Assembly (NCBI RefSeq): GCF_025345615.1
Contig: NZ_JAODWD010000003.1
Span: 930,001-994,000 of the forward strand
DNA: 64,000 nucleotides
DNA from: Mycobacterium deserti
GTDB taxonomy: Bacteria > Actinomycetota > Actinomycetes > Mycobacteriales > Mycobacteriaceae
Reading direction: 5' to 3'
The translations under genes and the position numbers were made by a program. How positions within the stretch are numbered: the first letter of the stretch is position 1; the number at the start of each line of letters is the position of its first letter. Under the pieces are notes generated by a model that did no database searches, had not been told where the DNA came from, and was given only the letters and a program-made list of their open reading frames with translations. Positions 50,598 to 59,061 of the stretch are shown here, piece after piece.

Positions 50598-51454
50598 TAG
50601 CCGATCGACGGCAACCAGGCGCCCTGCGGCTCGTTGTACAGGCCGAGCGTCATCAGCGTCGACTGCTGAACGATAGTGAGCCCTGCCTCGAAGCACCACG
50701 TCATGAGGGCGGTATTGCGCGACGGTACGAGGAAGCCGAGGCCCATGAAGGCGTCGGCGGAGTTGAGCAGAGCGATGAGGGCGTCGTTGGTGGTGCCGAC
50801 GGCGTGTCCGGTATAGCCGAATCCGGTTGCATACCCGACGATTTCGTTGTCGCGTTCTACCACCCGCGCGGTGCCGGCGTGGATCCAGTACAGCAGTTCG
50901 CCGTGCCGGTCGTGACCGTGGACCAGCCGGCAGATCCCGTCGCAGGCGTCGACATCGTCGGGCGTCGCGGCCCGCACCGTTGTGGCCGCCACCGACGCGG
51001 CCGGTGTCGAACCCGCAAATACCGACAGCGGCTCGCGCACCGCGAAGCCGAGCTTGGCGTACAGCGACAATGACCGGTAGTTGTAGGCCGTCTGGACCAG
51101 CCGGACGCCGGCCACCCGACGCTTGTGCGACCGCCGCAGAAGGCCCTCCATCAGGGCACGGCCGGCCCCGGCGTCCGGAACAGCCGGGTCGACGCTGACG
51201 GGGCCGACGCCGACGATCGTGCCGCGCTCATCCTGCAGCGCACTGCCGACGATCCCGTCGTCCTGCTCGGCGACCAGGCCGAAGATTCCTGGGGTGCCCA
51301 ACATCGATTTCATCTGGAAGTCGGTTGACTCCGGCGTGCCCGGTTCGACAGGGAACGCATGACGGCTGGCGAGGCACTCGAACGCGTCGAACATGATGCG
51401 TGCGCAAGTGGCCGCGTCACCTACGGTGGCCTGGCGAAGGTGAACATCCGTCAT
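50594..51454 (-). CDS. GNAT-family acetyltransferase, probably two-domain
   Basis: The 286-aa protein has an N-terminal GNAT domain with acetyl-CoA motif [21 protein letters not shown] and the strand [21 protein letters not shown] second, more divergent GNAT-like half starts at [15 protein letters not shown] and includes [13 protein letters not shown]. The acetyl acceptor is unknown. ATG at 51454 gives the standard first strand [15 protein letters not shown]. It converges on uvrA with a 4-bp overlap. Confidence 0.82.
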
Positions 51455-51479
51455 CTGCCAATCGTGCGCCCGGCTCGAC

Positions 51480-52652
51480 TCAGCCGCTGCCTTTTGACAG
51501 CGGCGACGGGAACCGCGGGCTGACCCGCACACCGTTCAGCCAGTCGGTCAACTCGTCGGCGCGACGCTGCAGGGCTTGCTGCGCCGAGCGGCCGACGCTC
51601 TCGAGCAGGCGAACCTCGACGCGGCCGTCGTCGTCCTGACCCCACCCCCCGACGATCCTGCCGTCACACCATGCCGTGGGCCCGCCGTTGCCGTTGGTGT
51701 CGAACACCTGGGCGCGATGGCCGCCGAGATACCAGTCGCGGTCGAACCAGCCCATCGTCGTCACGTCGAGACCGGGCAGTAGCGCGCACCACGGTCCGGG
51801 ATCCGGTTCGGCGTCCAGTTCGTCGGGCAGCACATAGCCCGGGGCGCCGTCGAGATCGACCTCGACGGCGTCGACATCGCGCAGCGCGTGGCGCGCCCAC
51901 GTCAGGGTGTTGCCGAACCACCACTTGACGTCGGTGAGCGTGGCGGGACCGAACGCCCGCAACCACCTGCGCACCATGTCGGCGCGGGCCGTCTCGGGAT
52001 CGACAGCGTCGGCAGCGGGCACCCAGTGCGACGCGGAGACCCAGCGGGGTCGCGACGTCGTCCACCTGCCCTCGTTCGGTCCCCGCATGATGTCGCCCCG
52101 TGCCGACAGGACAGTCAAAATCCTTGGCCCCAAGGGGGTTTGTCCGCCCCACCGCTTTCCGGGCGCAGGATCGTAGGTGCCTGACAACTGGGGCAGCGCG
52201 GCCCGAAGGTCCCGTGCGTTGGTGGGCCCGTTCTCTGAGAGGTGCCGCAGCACCGCGGCGCAGGCGGTATCCAGCCACCCGTCCCCGTCGCTGCACACTC
52301 CCGCTTTGAGCGCATCGGCGATGAGCCTTCGGCGCTCGTTGTCTGCCACCCGGTCGCTCGCAGCGGACTGAATCAGCGGCAGGTCGCCGACGCGCACCAT
52401 CCACAGAGTGCGCCGCATCGCCAGGTGTTTGACCAGCACACGCTGCTCATACAAGGCCGCATCGAGGTCGGCGACCGTGAAGCCGGGCCGCCGCGCCCAT
52501 AGCGACAGATAGGGCGTCGCCGGGTCGGTGGCGTGCAGTCCGACGAGGCTGCCGGCGATGTCGGCGATGGACGGGGCCGGCTCAGCGAAGTCAGCAAGGA
52601 AGTGGCGCCGCGCCAGGCGGGCCCGCCGCTCGGCAATGGTGAAAGAGCGCAT
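51480..52652 (-). CDS. HTH_42 (AlkZ-like) winged-helix DNA-binding protein
   Basis: The 390-aa protein belongs to the winged-helix superfamily that includes the DNA glycosylase AlkZ: RRHFLADF, VGLHATDPATPYLSLWAR, LVKHLAMRRTLWMV and a C-terminal DGRIVGGWGQDDDGRVEVRLLE. In AlkZ the catalytic Q-x-Q motif lies where this protein has His40-Ala41-Thr42, so the known base-excision residues are changed. It may be a glycosylase with other chemistry or a DNA-binding protein only. ATG at 52652 is the family start; the frame runs into lpqH antisense. Confidence 0.85.
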   Translation of the reverse strand: MRSFTIAERRARLARRHFLADFAEPAPSIADIAGSLVGLHATDPATPYLSLWARRPGFTVADLDAALYEQRVLVKHLAMRRTLWMVRVGDLPLIQSAASDRVADNERRRLIADALKAGVCSDGDGWLDTACAAVLRHLSENGPTNARDLRAALPQLSGTYDPAPGKRWGGQTPLGPRILTVLSARGDIMRGPNEGRWTTSRPRWVSASHWVPAADAVDPETARADMVRRWLRAFGPATLTDVKWWFGNTLTWARHALRDVDAVEVDLDGAPGYVLPDELDAEPDPGPWCALLPGLDVTTMGWFDRDWYLGGHRAQVFDTNGNGGPTAWCDGRIVGGWGQDDDGRVEVRLLESVGRSAQQALQRRADELTDWLNGVRVSPRFPSPLSKGSG

Positions 52653-52767
52653 CGCCTGCGAACCGTACCTGCGCGGCCCGACAAAGTTTGGGATCGGTAG
52701 CGCTGCGGCATGGCTTGACTGCTCACAACGACGCCAGCGGGGCGGCGTTCGAACGAAAGGGAAACAC

Positions 52768-53250
52768 ATGAATCGAGTTGTCGCGGGTGTGGTCGGGCTG
52801 ACGGTCGGCGTCGCAGTGCTGGTCGGCTGTTCCGATGACAAGGGCGAGCCGGCGCCGAGCCCGGCCGCTGGGCAGTCGCAGGTCAGCACGAGCGGCTCGA
52901 CCGAGGTCAAGGTCGGCGGCTCGGATCTGCCCGGACTGGATCTGAATTCGGTGACCTGCGTCAAGCAGGGCGGAAAGATCAACGTCGCGAGCGCGGCGAT
53001 CAACGGGCAGGCGGGCCTCGCCGTCGTCATGAGCGACGCGAACCCTCCGGCGGTCGAGTCGCTCGGCCTGACCGTCGACGGCAACGCACTCGCCGTCACC
53101 AACACCATGGGCGCGAAGGTCGGCTCCGCCGAGGTCAAGGTTGACGGCAGCACCTACACAATCACCGGCGAGGCCTCCGGCGCCGACATCAAGAACCCGA
53201 TGGCGGGGATGATCAACAAGCCATTCAGCATCACGGTGACGTGCAACTGA
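52768..53250 (+). CDS. LpqH-family (19 kDa antigen-like) lipoprotein
   Basis: The 160-aa protein has a lipoprotein signal with lipobox LVGC (Cys21), a Ser/Pro-rich linker, and the lipoprotein 19 domain: LDLNSVTCVKQGGKINVASA with Cys paired to the C-terminal TVTCN. It is a surface lipoprotein, and in M. tuberculosis this family is a TLR2 ligand. AAAGGGAAAC precedes ATG 52768. A strong terminator follows. Confidence 0.9.
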   Translation: MNRVVAGVVGLTVGVAVLVGCSDDKGEPAPSPAAGQSQVSTSGSTEVKVGGSDLPGLDLNSVTCVKQGGKINVASAAINGQAGLAVVMSDANPPAVESLGLTVDGNALAVTNTMGAKVGSAEVKVDGSTYTITGEASGADIKNPMAGMINKPFSITVTCN

Positions 53251-53264
53251 CCGGCCAACAACCG

Positions 53265-53300
53265 AAGTGGCGGACGTGCCAGGCGCGTCCGCCACTTCCT
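53265..53300 (+). terminator. Intrinsic terminator after the LpqH-family gene
   Basis: Two perfect 12-bp arms (AAGTGGCGGACG / CGTCCGCCACTT) enclose a 9-nt loop. The T-tract is short (TTCCT). The -10 of the next gene begins at 53300, so terminator and promoter abut. Confidence 0.85.
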
Positions 53301-53305
53301 ATGAT
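53300..53305 (+). promoter_or_regulatory. -10 element of the TPR-CHAT operon, leaderless type
   Basis: TATGAT ends 6 nt before the GTG at 53312, leaving no room for a ribosome site, so translation should begin at the mRNA 5' end. The upstream box would fall inside the terminator hairpin. Confidence 0.6.
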
Positions 53306-53311
53306 TGCGCC

Positions 53312-54931
53312 GTGACGATCTCCGGCGACCTGGAGCGCGCCCGTCACCTGGCCTTCAGGGCCGACGAGGACGCGGCCAAGGATCTGCTGCTGTCACTGGT
53401 CCCGCGCATCGAGCAGGAGGACCGCGACGACCTGCTGATGGAGGTGTACGCGCAACTCGGCGAGATCTACCTCGTGCGCACCGCGTACGACGGCGTCGAG
53501 GAGTGCATGCGCCGAATCCGCGACTGCCTGGCCATCTACTCGGCGATACTCGCCGGCCTGATGCCCGAAGCGGCCGAGCAGGTCACGATGTCGGACGCCG
53601 AGGTCCGTCACATGGTGTGCCGGTATACCCGTCGCGCCCAGTTCCTCGAGACCGGTCTTGCCGCGGCGCACGGTGATCACGAGGCCGCCGAGGCGGCACT
53701 GCTGCGCCTGACCGACGACACCGCCGCGTTCCCGGACCTTTCCGAAGAGCACCGGTACCTCATTGTCCATGCCCAGATCCTCTGCGCGATCGCGCTGTGC
53801 GACGACGACCTGCACGTGCGCTCGGTTCCGTTGTGGGAGCGAGTGATCGATGCGATTCAGCGGGTGCGCAGCGACAGCGAGTCCGACGACTATCTGCTGG
53901 TCACCGGCGCCACCTGCTACGGCCGGTTCTGCGTCGAGACCGGCAGGCTGTCAGAGGCCGAGCCATGGCTGCGGCGTGCGGGAGCGCGCGCGCAAGTCCG
54001 CGGCTGGGACCTGGCGACGTCGAGAACCCAACTCGAACGCGCCACCGCGGCGTGGACCGCCGGTGATCGGCCCCAGGCGCAGACCCTCGTCCACGAGGCC
54101 TACCCGGCGATCGCCGAACACGCCCGCGCTCACGACGTGTCGCGGTGCTGGCTGTATTTCGGCCTGATCGCGATCTCCGTCGGCGCGCTCGACGATGCCG
54201 ACGAGCGACTCAGCCATGCCGAGCGGCATTGGCGTGAGATCTCCAAGCCCCTGCACATCCACCGGATTCTGTTGCAGCGCAGCTGGGTGGACATCTTTCG
54301 GGGTGACTTCGCGGCCGCCGTCGAGCGGGTCGCGCAGGCGCGTGAACTCCTGGACTCATGGCCACGGCACAGTTGGCTGCAGTACGCCCGCCTCGACGAC
54401 CACCTCGGCAACATCTGGCGGGCCGACGCACTCGCCGACCCCGACCGCGCGGCCACGAAACTGGAACAGGCAGCCGAACTGAAGGTGCCCGCCGCTCTCG
54501 CGGTCGACTCGGTGCGGCACACGATCGCCGACGCGGACGCGCGGATGCGGTGGGCCACCTACGTGTCGGCCCCCATCCTGGCCGGCGCGTTCGCCGTGGC
54601 GTGGGAATGGGGCAACACCGAACTTGTCAGTGAGCTCGTTGAATACCACAGTGCGCGAGGGAGTTTCAGTACCGAGCCACACGCGCAGCCGGCGGACTGG
54701 AGCGCGACGGCCACCGCTGCGGTGCCGGTGGACACAGCCGACGACTACGCGCTGGTGGCCGCTGGCCCGCCGTTGGAAGGCGGTGGCGCCCTGACGCGCC
54801 TCGGGCCGCTGCCACCACTGCGAATGGATCCCACGGCACCGCCGATCATCAGCCGGTACCGCACGCTGGCGTTCGAGCGCTACGGGCGTGATGTCACGGC
54901 GGACGAGAGCCCGTGGTCCACGTGGCCCTGA
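53312..54931 (+). CDS. TPR-like helical repeat protein of the CHAT locus
   Basis: The 539-aa protein is almost wholly helical, with TPR-like pairs (VYAQLGEIYLVRTAYDGVEECMRRI; CYGRFCVETGRLSEAEPWLRRAG; YFGLIAISVGALDDADERLSHAE; VDIFRGDFAAAVERVAQARELL). It ends with a less structured tail from about residue 465 that contains DDYALVAAGP (residues 477-486) and a Gly/Pro stretch. It overlaps the CHAT gene by 19 bp. TPR proteins next to CHAT proteases usually sense a signal and hold or activate the protease. No specific family name is claimed. The start is GTG, leaderless. Confidence 0.8.
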   Translation: MTISGDLERARHLAFRADEDAAKDLLLSLVPRIEQEDRDDLLMEVYAQLGEIYLVRTAYDGVEECMRRIRDCLAIYSAILAGLMPEAAEQVTMSDAEVRHMVCRYTRRAQFLETGLAAAHGDHEAAEAALLRLTDDTAAFPDLSEEHRYLIVHAQILCAIALCDDDLHVRSVPLWERVIDAIQRVRSDSESDDYLLVTGATCYGRFCVETGRLSEAEPWLRRAGARAQVRGWDLATSRTQLERATAAWTAGDRPQAQTLVHEAYPAIAEHARAHDVSRCWLYFGLIAISVGALDDADERLSHAERHWREISKPLHIHRILLQRSWVDIFRGDFAAAVERVAQARELLDSWPRHSWLQYARLDDHLGNIWRADALADPDRAATKLEQAAELKVPAALAVDSVRHTIADADARMRWATYVSAPILAGAFAVAWEWGNTELVSELVEYHSARGSFSTEPHAQPADWSATATAAVPVDTADDYALVAAGPPLEGGGALTRLGPLPPLRMDPTAPPIISRYRTLAFERYGRDVTADESPWSTWP

Positions 54932-56121
54932 CCCTGGTCCTGCGGTTCGCCGACGTCGGTGTCGCCACTTACGTCAGCCTGCGAGTGGTCGGGGAGCCGT
55001 CGCGAACCGTCACGTGGGTGGTCGAGGAGCCGGCGCTGGTGTCGACCCTCGGCCAGCTCACGAGCGCGCTGCCCGACACGCAGGGAACCGAGACGCAGCG
55101 CGACGCCGTCGAGCGTGCGGTGAGCAGCGGCCCGTTCGCCGAGCCTGACACCGAACGGGCAGTGGCGCGTGCGCTGGGGGAGAAGCTCATCGCCGCCGAC
55201 GCCTGGCGACTGCTGACCGAATGCGCGACCTCGCCGCGCGCCACGTTGTTCGTCTCGCCGAGCGCGCGATTGGCCCGGGTGCCGTGGAGTCTGGTGGCGC
55301 AGCCCGGCGACAGCGACGATCGCCTGATCGATCTGGTCGACGTGCTGATGGCAGCGCCGCCGAACATCGTGCACGCGCCACGGGCGTCCGTCGGATGGGA
55401 CGAGCGGCGCGACGCCCCACGACTGCTGGTCGTCGACCCGAGGGTGCCCGGGCAACGTCCCGACTCGGCGCTCGGATCGGTGCTCGGCAGACCGTCCGCG
55501 GAGACGCCGTTGGCGCGCCACCTCGCCGAGCTCATGGCGCGGCAGCCGGTCCTGCCGCCCGTGAACGCCGCGGTCGAGTTGTTTCGTCGCACCGACGCCG
55601 ACCGGTTGTGGCTCGCCGACCTGCTGGCGGAGGCGCCGAGCCGGCTCTTGTACATCGGTCACGCAACCGCGGCCGACGGCGATGTCGGTCATGCTGCGCG
55701 CTCAGCGCTGCACCTGGCGGACCCGCACCCGCTGAGCGCCGCGGATCTGATCGCAATGCGGCTGCCGATGCCGCCGAGGGTCGCGATGCTGGCCTGCGCA
55801 TCCGGCGCCGACTACCGGTTCGACGAGGCCACGGGCCTGGTGGCCGCGATGATCCTGGGCGGCGCTCAACTGGTCACCGCAACCCTGTGGTCGCTGCCGA
55901 CCGCGGCCGGCTACCGGCAATTCGCCCCCGGTGCGGGCGACTTCGACCCGATGGCCGACGCGATCATCGCCGTCGACCGCGCACACGAGGCGCCCGACGC
56001 CGGACGCGAGCTGAACCGTTGGCAGCGCGAGCGAATCGGGCAGTGGCGCGACGGCGATCCGCAGGCCACCCCGCTGTATTGGGCGGCGCTGGTCAGCTTC
56101 GCTGTCGACGGCGCCCGCTGA
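54913..56121 (+). CDS. CHAT-domain caspase-like protease
   Basis: The 402-aa protein has an N-terminal alpha/beta region (residues 1-100) and a CHAT domain. The SPSARLARVPWSLV entry strand is at 115-128, the catalytic His250 in LLYIGHATAADG and the catalytic Cys295 in VAMLACASGADY, followed by GLVAAMILGGAQLVTATLW. Both residues of the dyad are intact, so it should be an active cysteine endopeptidase. It is translationally coupled to the TPR gene. CHAT proteases serve in bacterial conflict systems, for example gasdermin activation and the type III-E CRISPR protease; no such partner is next to it here. Confidence 0.88.
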   Translation: MVHVALTLVLRFADVGVATYVSLRVVGEPSRTVTWVVEEPALVSTLGQLTSALPDTQGTETQRDAVERAVSSGPFAEPDTERAVARALGEKLIAADAWRLLTECATSPRATLFVSPSARLARVPWSLVAQPGDSDDRLIDLVDVLMAAPPNIVHAPRASVGWDERRDAPRLLVVDPRVPGQRPDSALGSVLGRPSAETPLARHLAELMARQPVLPPVNAAVELFRRTDADRLWLADLLAEAPSRLLYIGHATAADGDVGHAARSALHLADPHPLSAADLIAMRLPMPPRVAMLACASGADYRFDEATGLVAAMILGGAQLVTATLWSLPTAAGYRQFAPGAGDFDPMADAIIAVDRAHEAPDAGRELNRWQRERIGQWRDGDPQATPLYWAALVSFAVDGAR

Positions 56122-56125
56122 GGGG

Positions 56126-56584
56126 TCAGCCCGGCGGGACGCACACGACGACCGCGGACTCGTCGTCGGTCCGGTAGTACGTGTCGATGACGCTGCCCGG
56201 CAGCACCTTGGTCAGCGACGACGCCGGAATCAAGGCCCTCTCGTGCGCGGGGAACTGCCCACCTTCGGGCCGTTTCACCATCACGTCGAGCTCCACCTCG
56301 CGATGGTCCTCACGAGCGGTTCCCGTCGGCCGCATGCCGGTGACCACGGCGTGCGACTTTGTGCCGAGGCGAATCACCTTCACGTGCTCGCCGGTGAGCA
56401 ACCCCTTGCTCACCAACATCCGGTCGAAATCCATGCACGCGGCCAGGATGTCTTCGGCAGTGGCCAGGCGCTCGCCGGCCTCGTCGGCAGTCGACGCAGA
56501 TTCGGTGCGAGTCGGATGTAACAGAGTCGACGCCGTGGCGATGAAGAGTGTGAACAGGAACGCGTACAACACCGCTGTGAACAT
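56126..56584 (-). CDS. Small membrane-anchored protein on the opposite strand in the CHAT locus
   Basis: The 152-aa protein has one N-terminal helix (VLYAFLFTLFIATASTLL) and an exposed domain that looks beta-rich (EHVKVIRLGTKSHAVVTGM, VELDVMVKRPEG) with two Cys. No family recognised. It converges on the CHAT gene (4 bp apart) and diverges from the next gene (84 bp between starts). Whether it belongs to the system or is a bystander cannot be decided from this window. Confidence 0.65.
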   Translation of the reverse strand: MFTAVLYAFLFTLFIATASTLLHPTRTESASTADEAGERLATAEDILAACMDFDRMLVSKGLLTGEHVKVIRLGTKSHAVVTGMRPTGTAREDHREVELDVMVKRPEGGQFPAHERALIPASSLTKVLPGSVIDTYYRTDDESAVVVCVPPG

Positions 56585-56655
56585 GACTCAAGGGTCGGAC
56601 GGCCAATTGCCTACCGAACCCAAGTTTGTGGCTGTCTCCACGCCGTCTGAACTCC

Positions 56656-56661
56656 TATCCT
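56656..56661 (+). promoter_or_regulatory. -10 element of the second CHAT-locus operon, leaderless type
   Basis: TATCCT ends 7 nt before GTG 56669. No ribosome site is present, so the transcript is predicted to be leaderless, as for the TPR gene. Confidence 0.55.
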
Positions 56662-56668
56662 GTTCCAC

Positions 56669-57976
56669 GTGAGCACCGAGGCGGTAGTCGCCGTCACCCA
56701 TCCGCGCCGCGCAGTGATCGATCGCGCCTGGCGCGCGATCGGGCCGGGTGTCGAGGTTCTCAGCAGCGACGACGGTGGGCCCTTGCGCCGCACCGTCAAA
56801 CGGATCATCGACCCATTGGTCTTGCGTCTGCGATCGAACAACCAATTCTCCGCGCCGTTCGTCGGCGCCGATGTCGCCGACGCGATGCATCGGCTGATCG
56901 TCGGCCATGGTGACCAGTTACGGGCCGCAGCAGCGTGGTTCACCCTGCTGAAGACCCAACGGCGACGCTTGCGCATCACCACCGGCAACGCCCAGGAATT
57001 GTACTTTCCCGTCTGCTTCGAGTTGGCGGTGACGAAAGGCGCTCCGGGACAACAGGATCACGACTCGGCCGAGGCGGTGCTGCGGGATATCCACGCCGAT
57101 CGCGACCGCACGGCGATCGAGGTGCTCAACCAGTACATCGCGGATGGGCGCATCGTTGAGGCGTTGACGGCGCAGCTGCGGCGTAGTTGGAGCGACATCC
57201 GGGCCGGCACCGAGATCACCGGTCCGTTCCTGGCCGGACTCACCACGGTCCTCGGGCCGGCCGACACGCACAGCGCCGCGGCGGCGCGGCAGCGGGTGTG
57301 GAGGGCACTCATCGCCGACGCGGCGCCGTACAACATGGGCGCGAAAGCGCACCACGACGTGTCGGACCTGCCATGGTCGATCGTCGGCGTAGGCCTCAGT
57401 TCCGTTGAACCGCAACAACCTCCTGCTGTGCTGTCCGAAGCCGATGGTGATCGCCCGCTGAACCGCACCGTCATCGAGCGGGTGCGAGCGACCCTGCGCC
57501 GCGGCTTGGACCGCGAGGACCTGCCCGACATCCCCACGCTCTGCGCCGAGGAGGTCGACCGATCGTGCGCGCCGTGGGGTCTACTGGCCGAGGACAAGCA
57601 GGCGGCGTTGATCGCGGGCATCGAGGTCGCCGTCGACCTCGCCCCCCTGACCGATACCGTCCGACCGCGGTACACACTGGCGTCTGCGCTGCAGGCCCGG
57701 CTGCGCAAGGAGGCCTACGTGCTGCACGCGCGCCGCTACCTGGCCGACGGCGGGCCCATTCATCCGCGGCAGCAGCAGGTGATCGACGACCTCGCGGCGT
57801 TCTCCCGGCCGTATCTGAACCGGCTGTGGGCGCGACTGCACGGCCGCGACGTCTGGCAGGAGCCGTGCGACGACGTCGATGACGTCCGGTCGCTGCTGGA
57901 AGGGGTGGCCCGGTCGGTGAGTCTGGATCACCGCCAGCGGATCAAGTCGATGCTGGAATTGCAGGTGGCCGGATGA
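56669..57976 (+). CDS. Unrecognised protein of the CHAT locus (435 aa)
   Basis: I do not recognise a family. The protein is soluble, rich in charged helices (RRTVKRIIDPLVLRLRSNNQ; EALTAQLRRSWSDIRAG), with no signal or membrane helix. Stretches that may be conserved are SNNQFSAPFVGADVADAMHRL, FLAGLTTVLGPADTH and DLPWSIVGVGLSSVEP. A C-terminal helical bundle (residues about 270-430) follows. Its TGA overlaps the next ATG (ATGA), so the two are made together. Codon use and GC content match the host genome. Confidence 0.75.
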   Translation: MSTEAVVAVTHPRRAVIDRAWRAIGPGVEVLSSDDGGPLRRTVKRIIDPLVLRLRSNNQFSAPFVGADVADAMHRLIVGHGDQLRAAAAWFTLLKTQRRRLRITTGNAQELYFPVCFELAVTKGAPGQQDHDSAEAVLRDIHADRDRTAIEVLNQYIADGRIVEALTAQLRRSWSDIRAGTEITGPFLAGLTTVLGPADTHSAAAARQRVWRALIADAAPYNMGAKAHHDVSDLPWSIVGVGLSSVEPQQPPAVLSEADGDRPLNRTVIERVRATLRRGLDREDLPDIPTLCAEEVDRSCAPWGLLAEDKQAALIAGIEVAVDLAPLTDTVRPRYTLASALQARLRKEAYVLHARRYLADGGPIHPRQQQVIDDLAAFSRPYLNRLWARLHGRDVWQEPCDDVDDVRSLLEGVARSVSLDHRQRIKSMLELQVAG

Positions 57977-59061
57977 AGCTCGTCGCCGACGCCGGTCTAT
58001 GGAGCACCGGTGCGACGGTCGAACCGGCACCGTTGGTGGCCGTGCTGGAAGTCAGCGGCGCCGTCCTGGCCTGGACGGTCGATGAACCGGACCGTGCCGC
58101 AGGGATCACGTTCACGGATCCGACTCGCGCCGACTGGCTTTGGCGGGTCTTCGGCGAAGCCGGGCACACCGCCGTGGCCGCCGCGGTCGACGGGCGCTCG
58201 CCCGACCCCGCCCAGACCGTGGACCTGACCGGAGTGAGCGTGTCCTCGGACGCGCTGCGTCCCCTTCGTCGTCTGGCGCTGGGGCACTGGCTTCGTCGTT
58301 GGTGGCCTGCCAGCGAGCGCGACGGTATCGCGGCCCTGGACACGGCGCTTCTCGACGCGGAGATCGCGGTGCTGACGGCCGCCGCCCAGGATTTCTTCAC
58401 CGACGACACCTTTGATTCGGAGGTCACTTCTCTGCTGGCCCCGCATGCGGCGGCGCTGGCCGCACACGCCCGCGACGGCGATCCGCGGGTGGCCGACCTC
58501 GTGGAGCGCTGCGGCGATCTCGCCGACGACGTCGGCATCGCCATGGACGCGGACGCGGTATCTGCGACTCGGCGCGACGATTACGCGCTGGCGGCCGGTC
58601 CCCGCGCCGGAGGAGCCGGTTCCGGTGCCATCGCAAGTGGCGTCGATTCGGTCAACTGGGCCGGGGTGCCTCCCGGGATCTTCGACGCGGCCGAGCAGAC
58701 GGTCGAATGGCGAATCGAGGCGCGAAGCTCTGTGGAATCCGTTGTGCGCGTTGCACTGTCAGGATTAGGTTCACCCAACGGCATCGCCGTGAATCTGAGC
58801 TCCGGAACCGTCACCGGGACGGGCGTTCTCGACGCCGACGGCCGCGCGACGTTCCCGATCGTCGACGCGCAGCACCGCCCGTTGACGGAAACGGCCGCCT
58901 GGGGACATGACTGGCAGGACACCACAGTCGTAGTGGGCGCCAGGGTCGACGAGTCACCGCAAACGCGTGAGCGCATCCGCACCTTTGCGCGGGCCAGGCT
59001 CAGTGCGCCCCCGGGTGATGCGTTCCTGGCGGAGATCCTGGCCGCCGAGTCCGACTACTGA
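57973..59061 (+). CDS. Unrecognised protein of the CHAT locus with DDYAL motif (362 aa)
   Basis: The protein has an N-terminal beta-rich part (residues 1-95: LVAVLEVSGAVLAWTVDEP), a helical part (95-190: ALRPLRRLALGHWLRRWWP), the motif RDDYALAAGP at 201-210 followed by a Gly-rich linker (RAGGAGSGA), and a C-terminal beta domain (residues 225-362: VEWRIEARSSVESVVRVALSG). The DDYAL motif is shared with the TPR protein of the locus. No family is recognised. The linker between the two domains would be accessible to a protease. It overlaps its convergent neighbour by 7 bp. Confidence 0.75.
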   Translation: MKLVADAGLWSTGATVEPAPLVAVLEVSGAVLAWTVDEPDRAAGITFTDPTRADWLWRVFGEAGHTAVAAAVDGRSPDPAQTVDLTGVSVSSDALRPLRRLALGHWLRRWWPASERDGIAALDTALLDAEIAVLTAAAQDFFTDDTFDSEVTSLLAPHAAALAAHARDGDPRVADLVERCGDLADDVGIAMDADAVSATRRDDYALAAGPRAGGAGSGAIASGVDSVNWAGVPPGIFDAAEQTVEWRIEARSSVESVVRVALSGLGSPNGIAVNLSSGTVTGTGVLDADGRATFPIVDAQHRPLTETAAWGHDWQDTTVVVGARVDESPQTRERIRTFARARLSAPPGDAFLAEILAAESDY

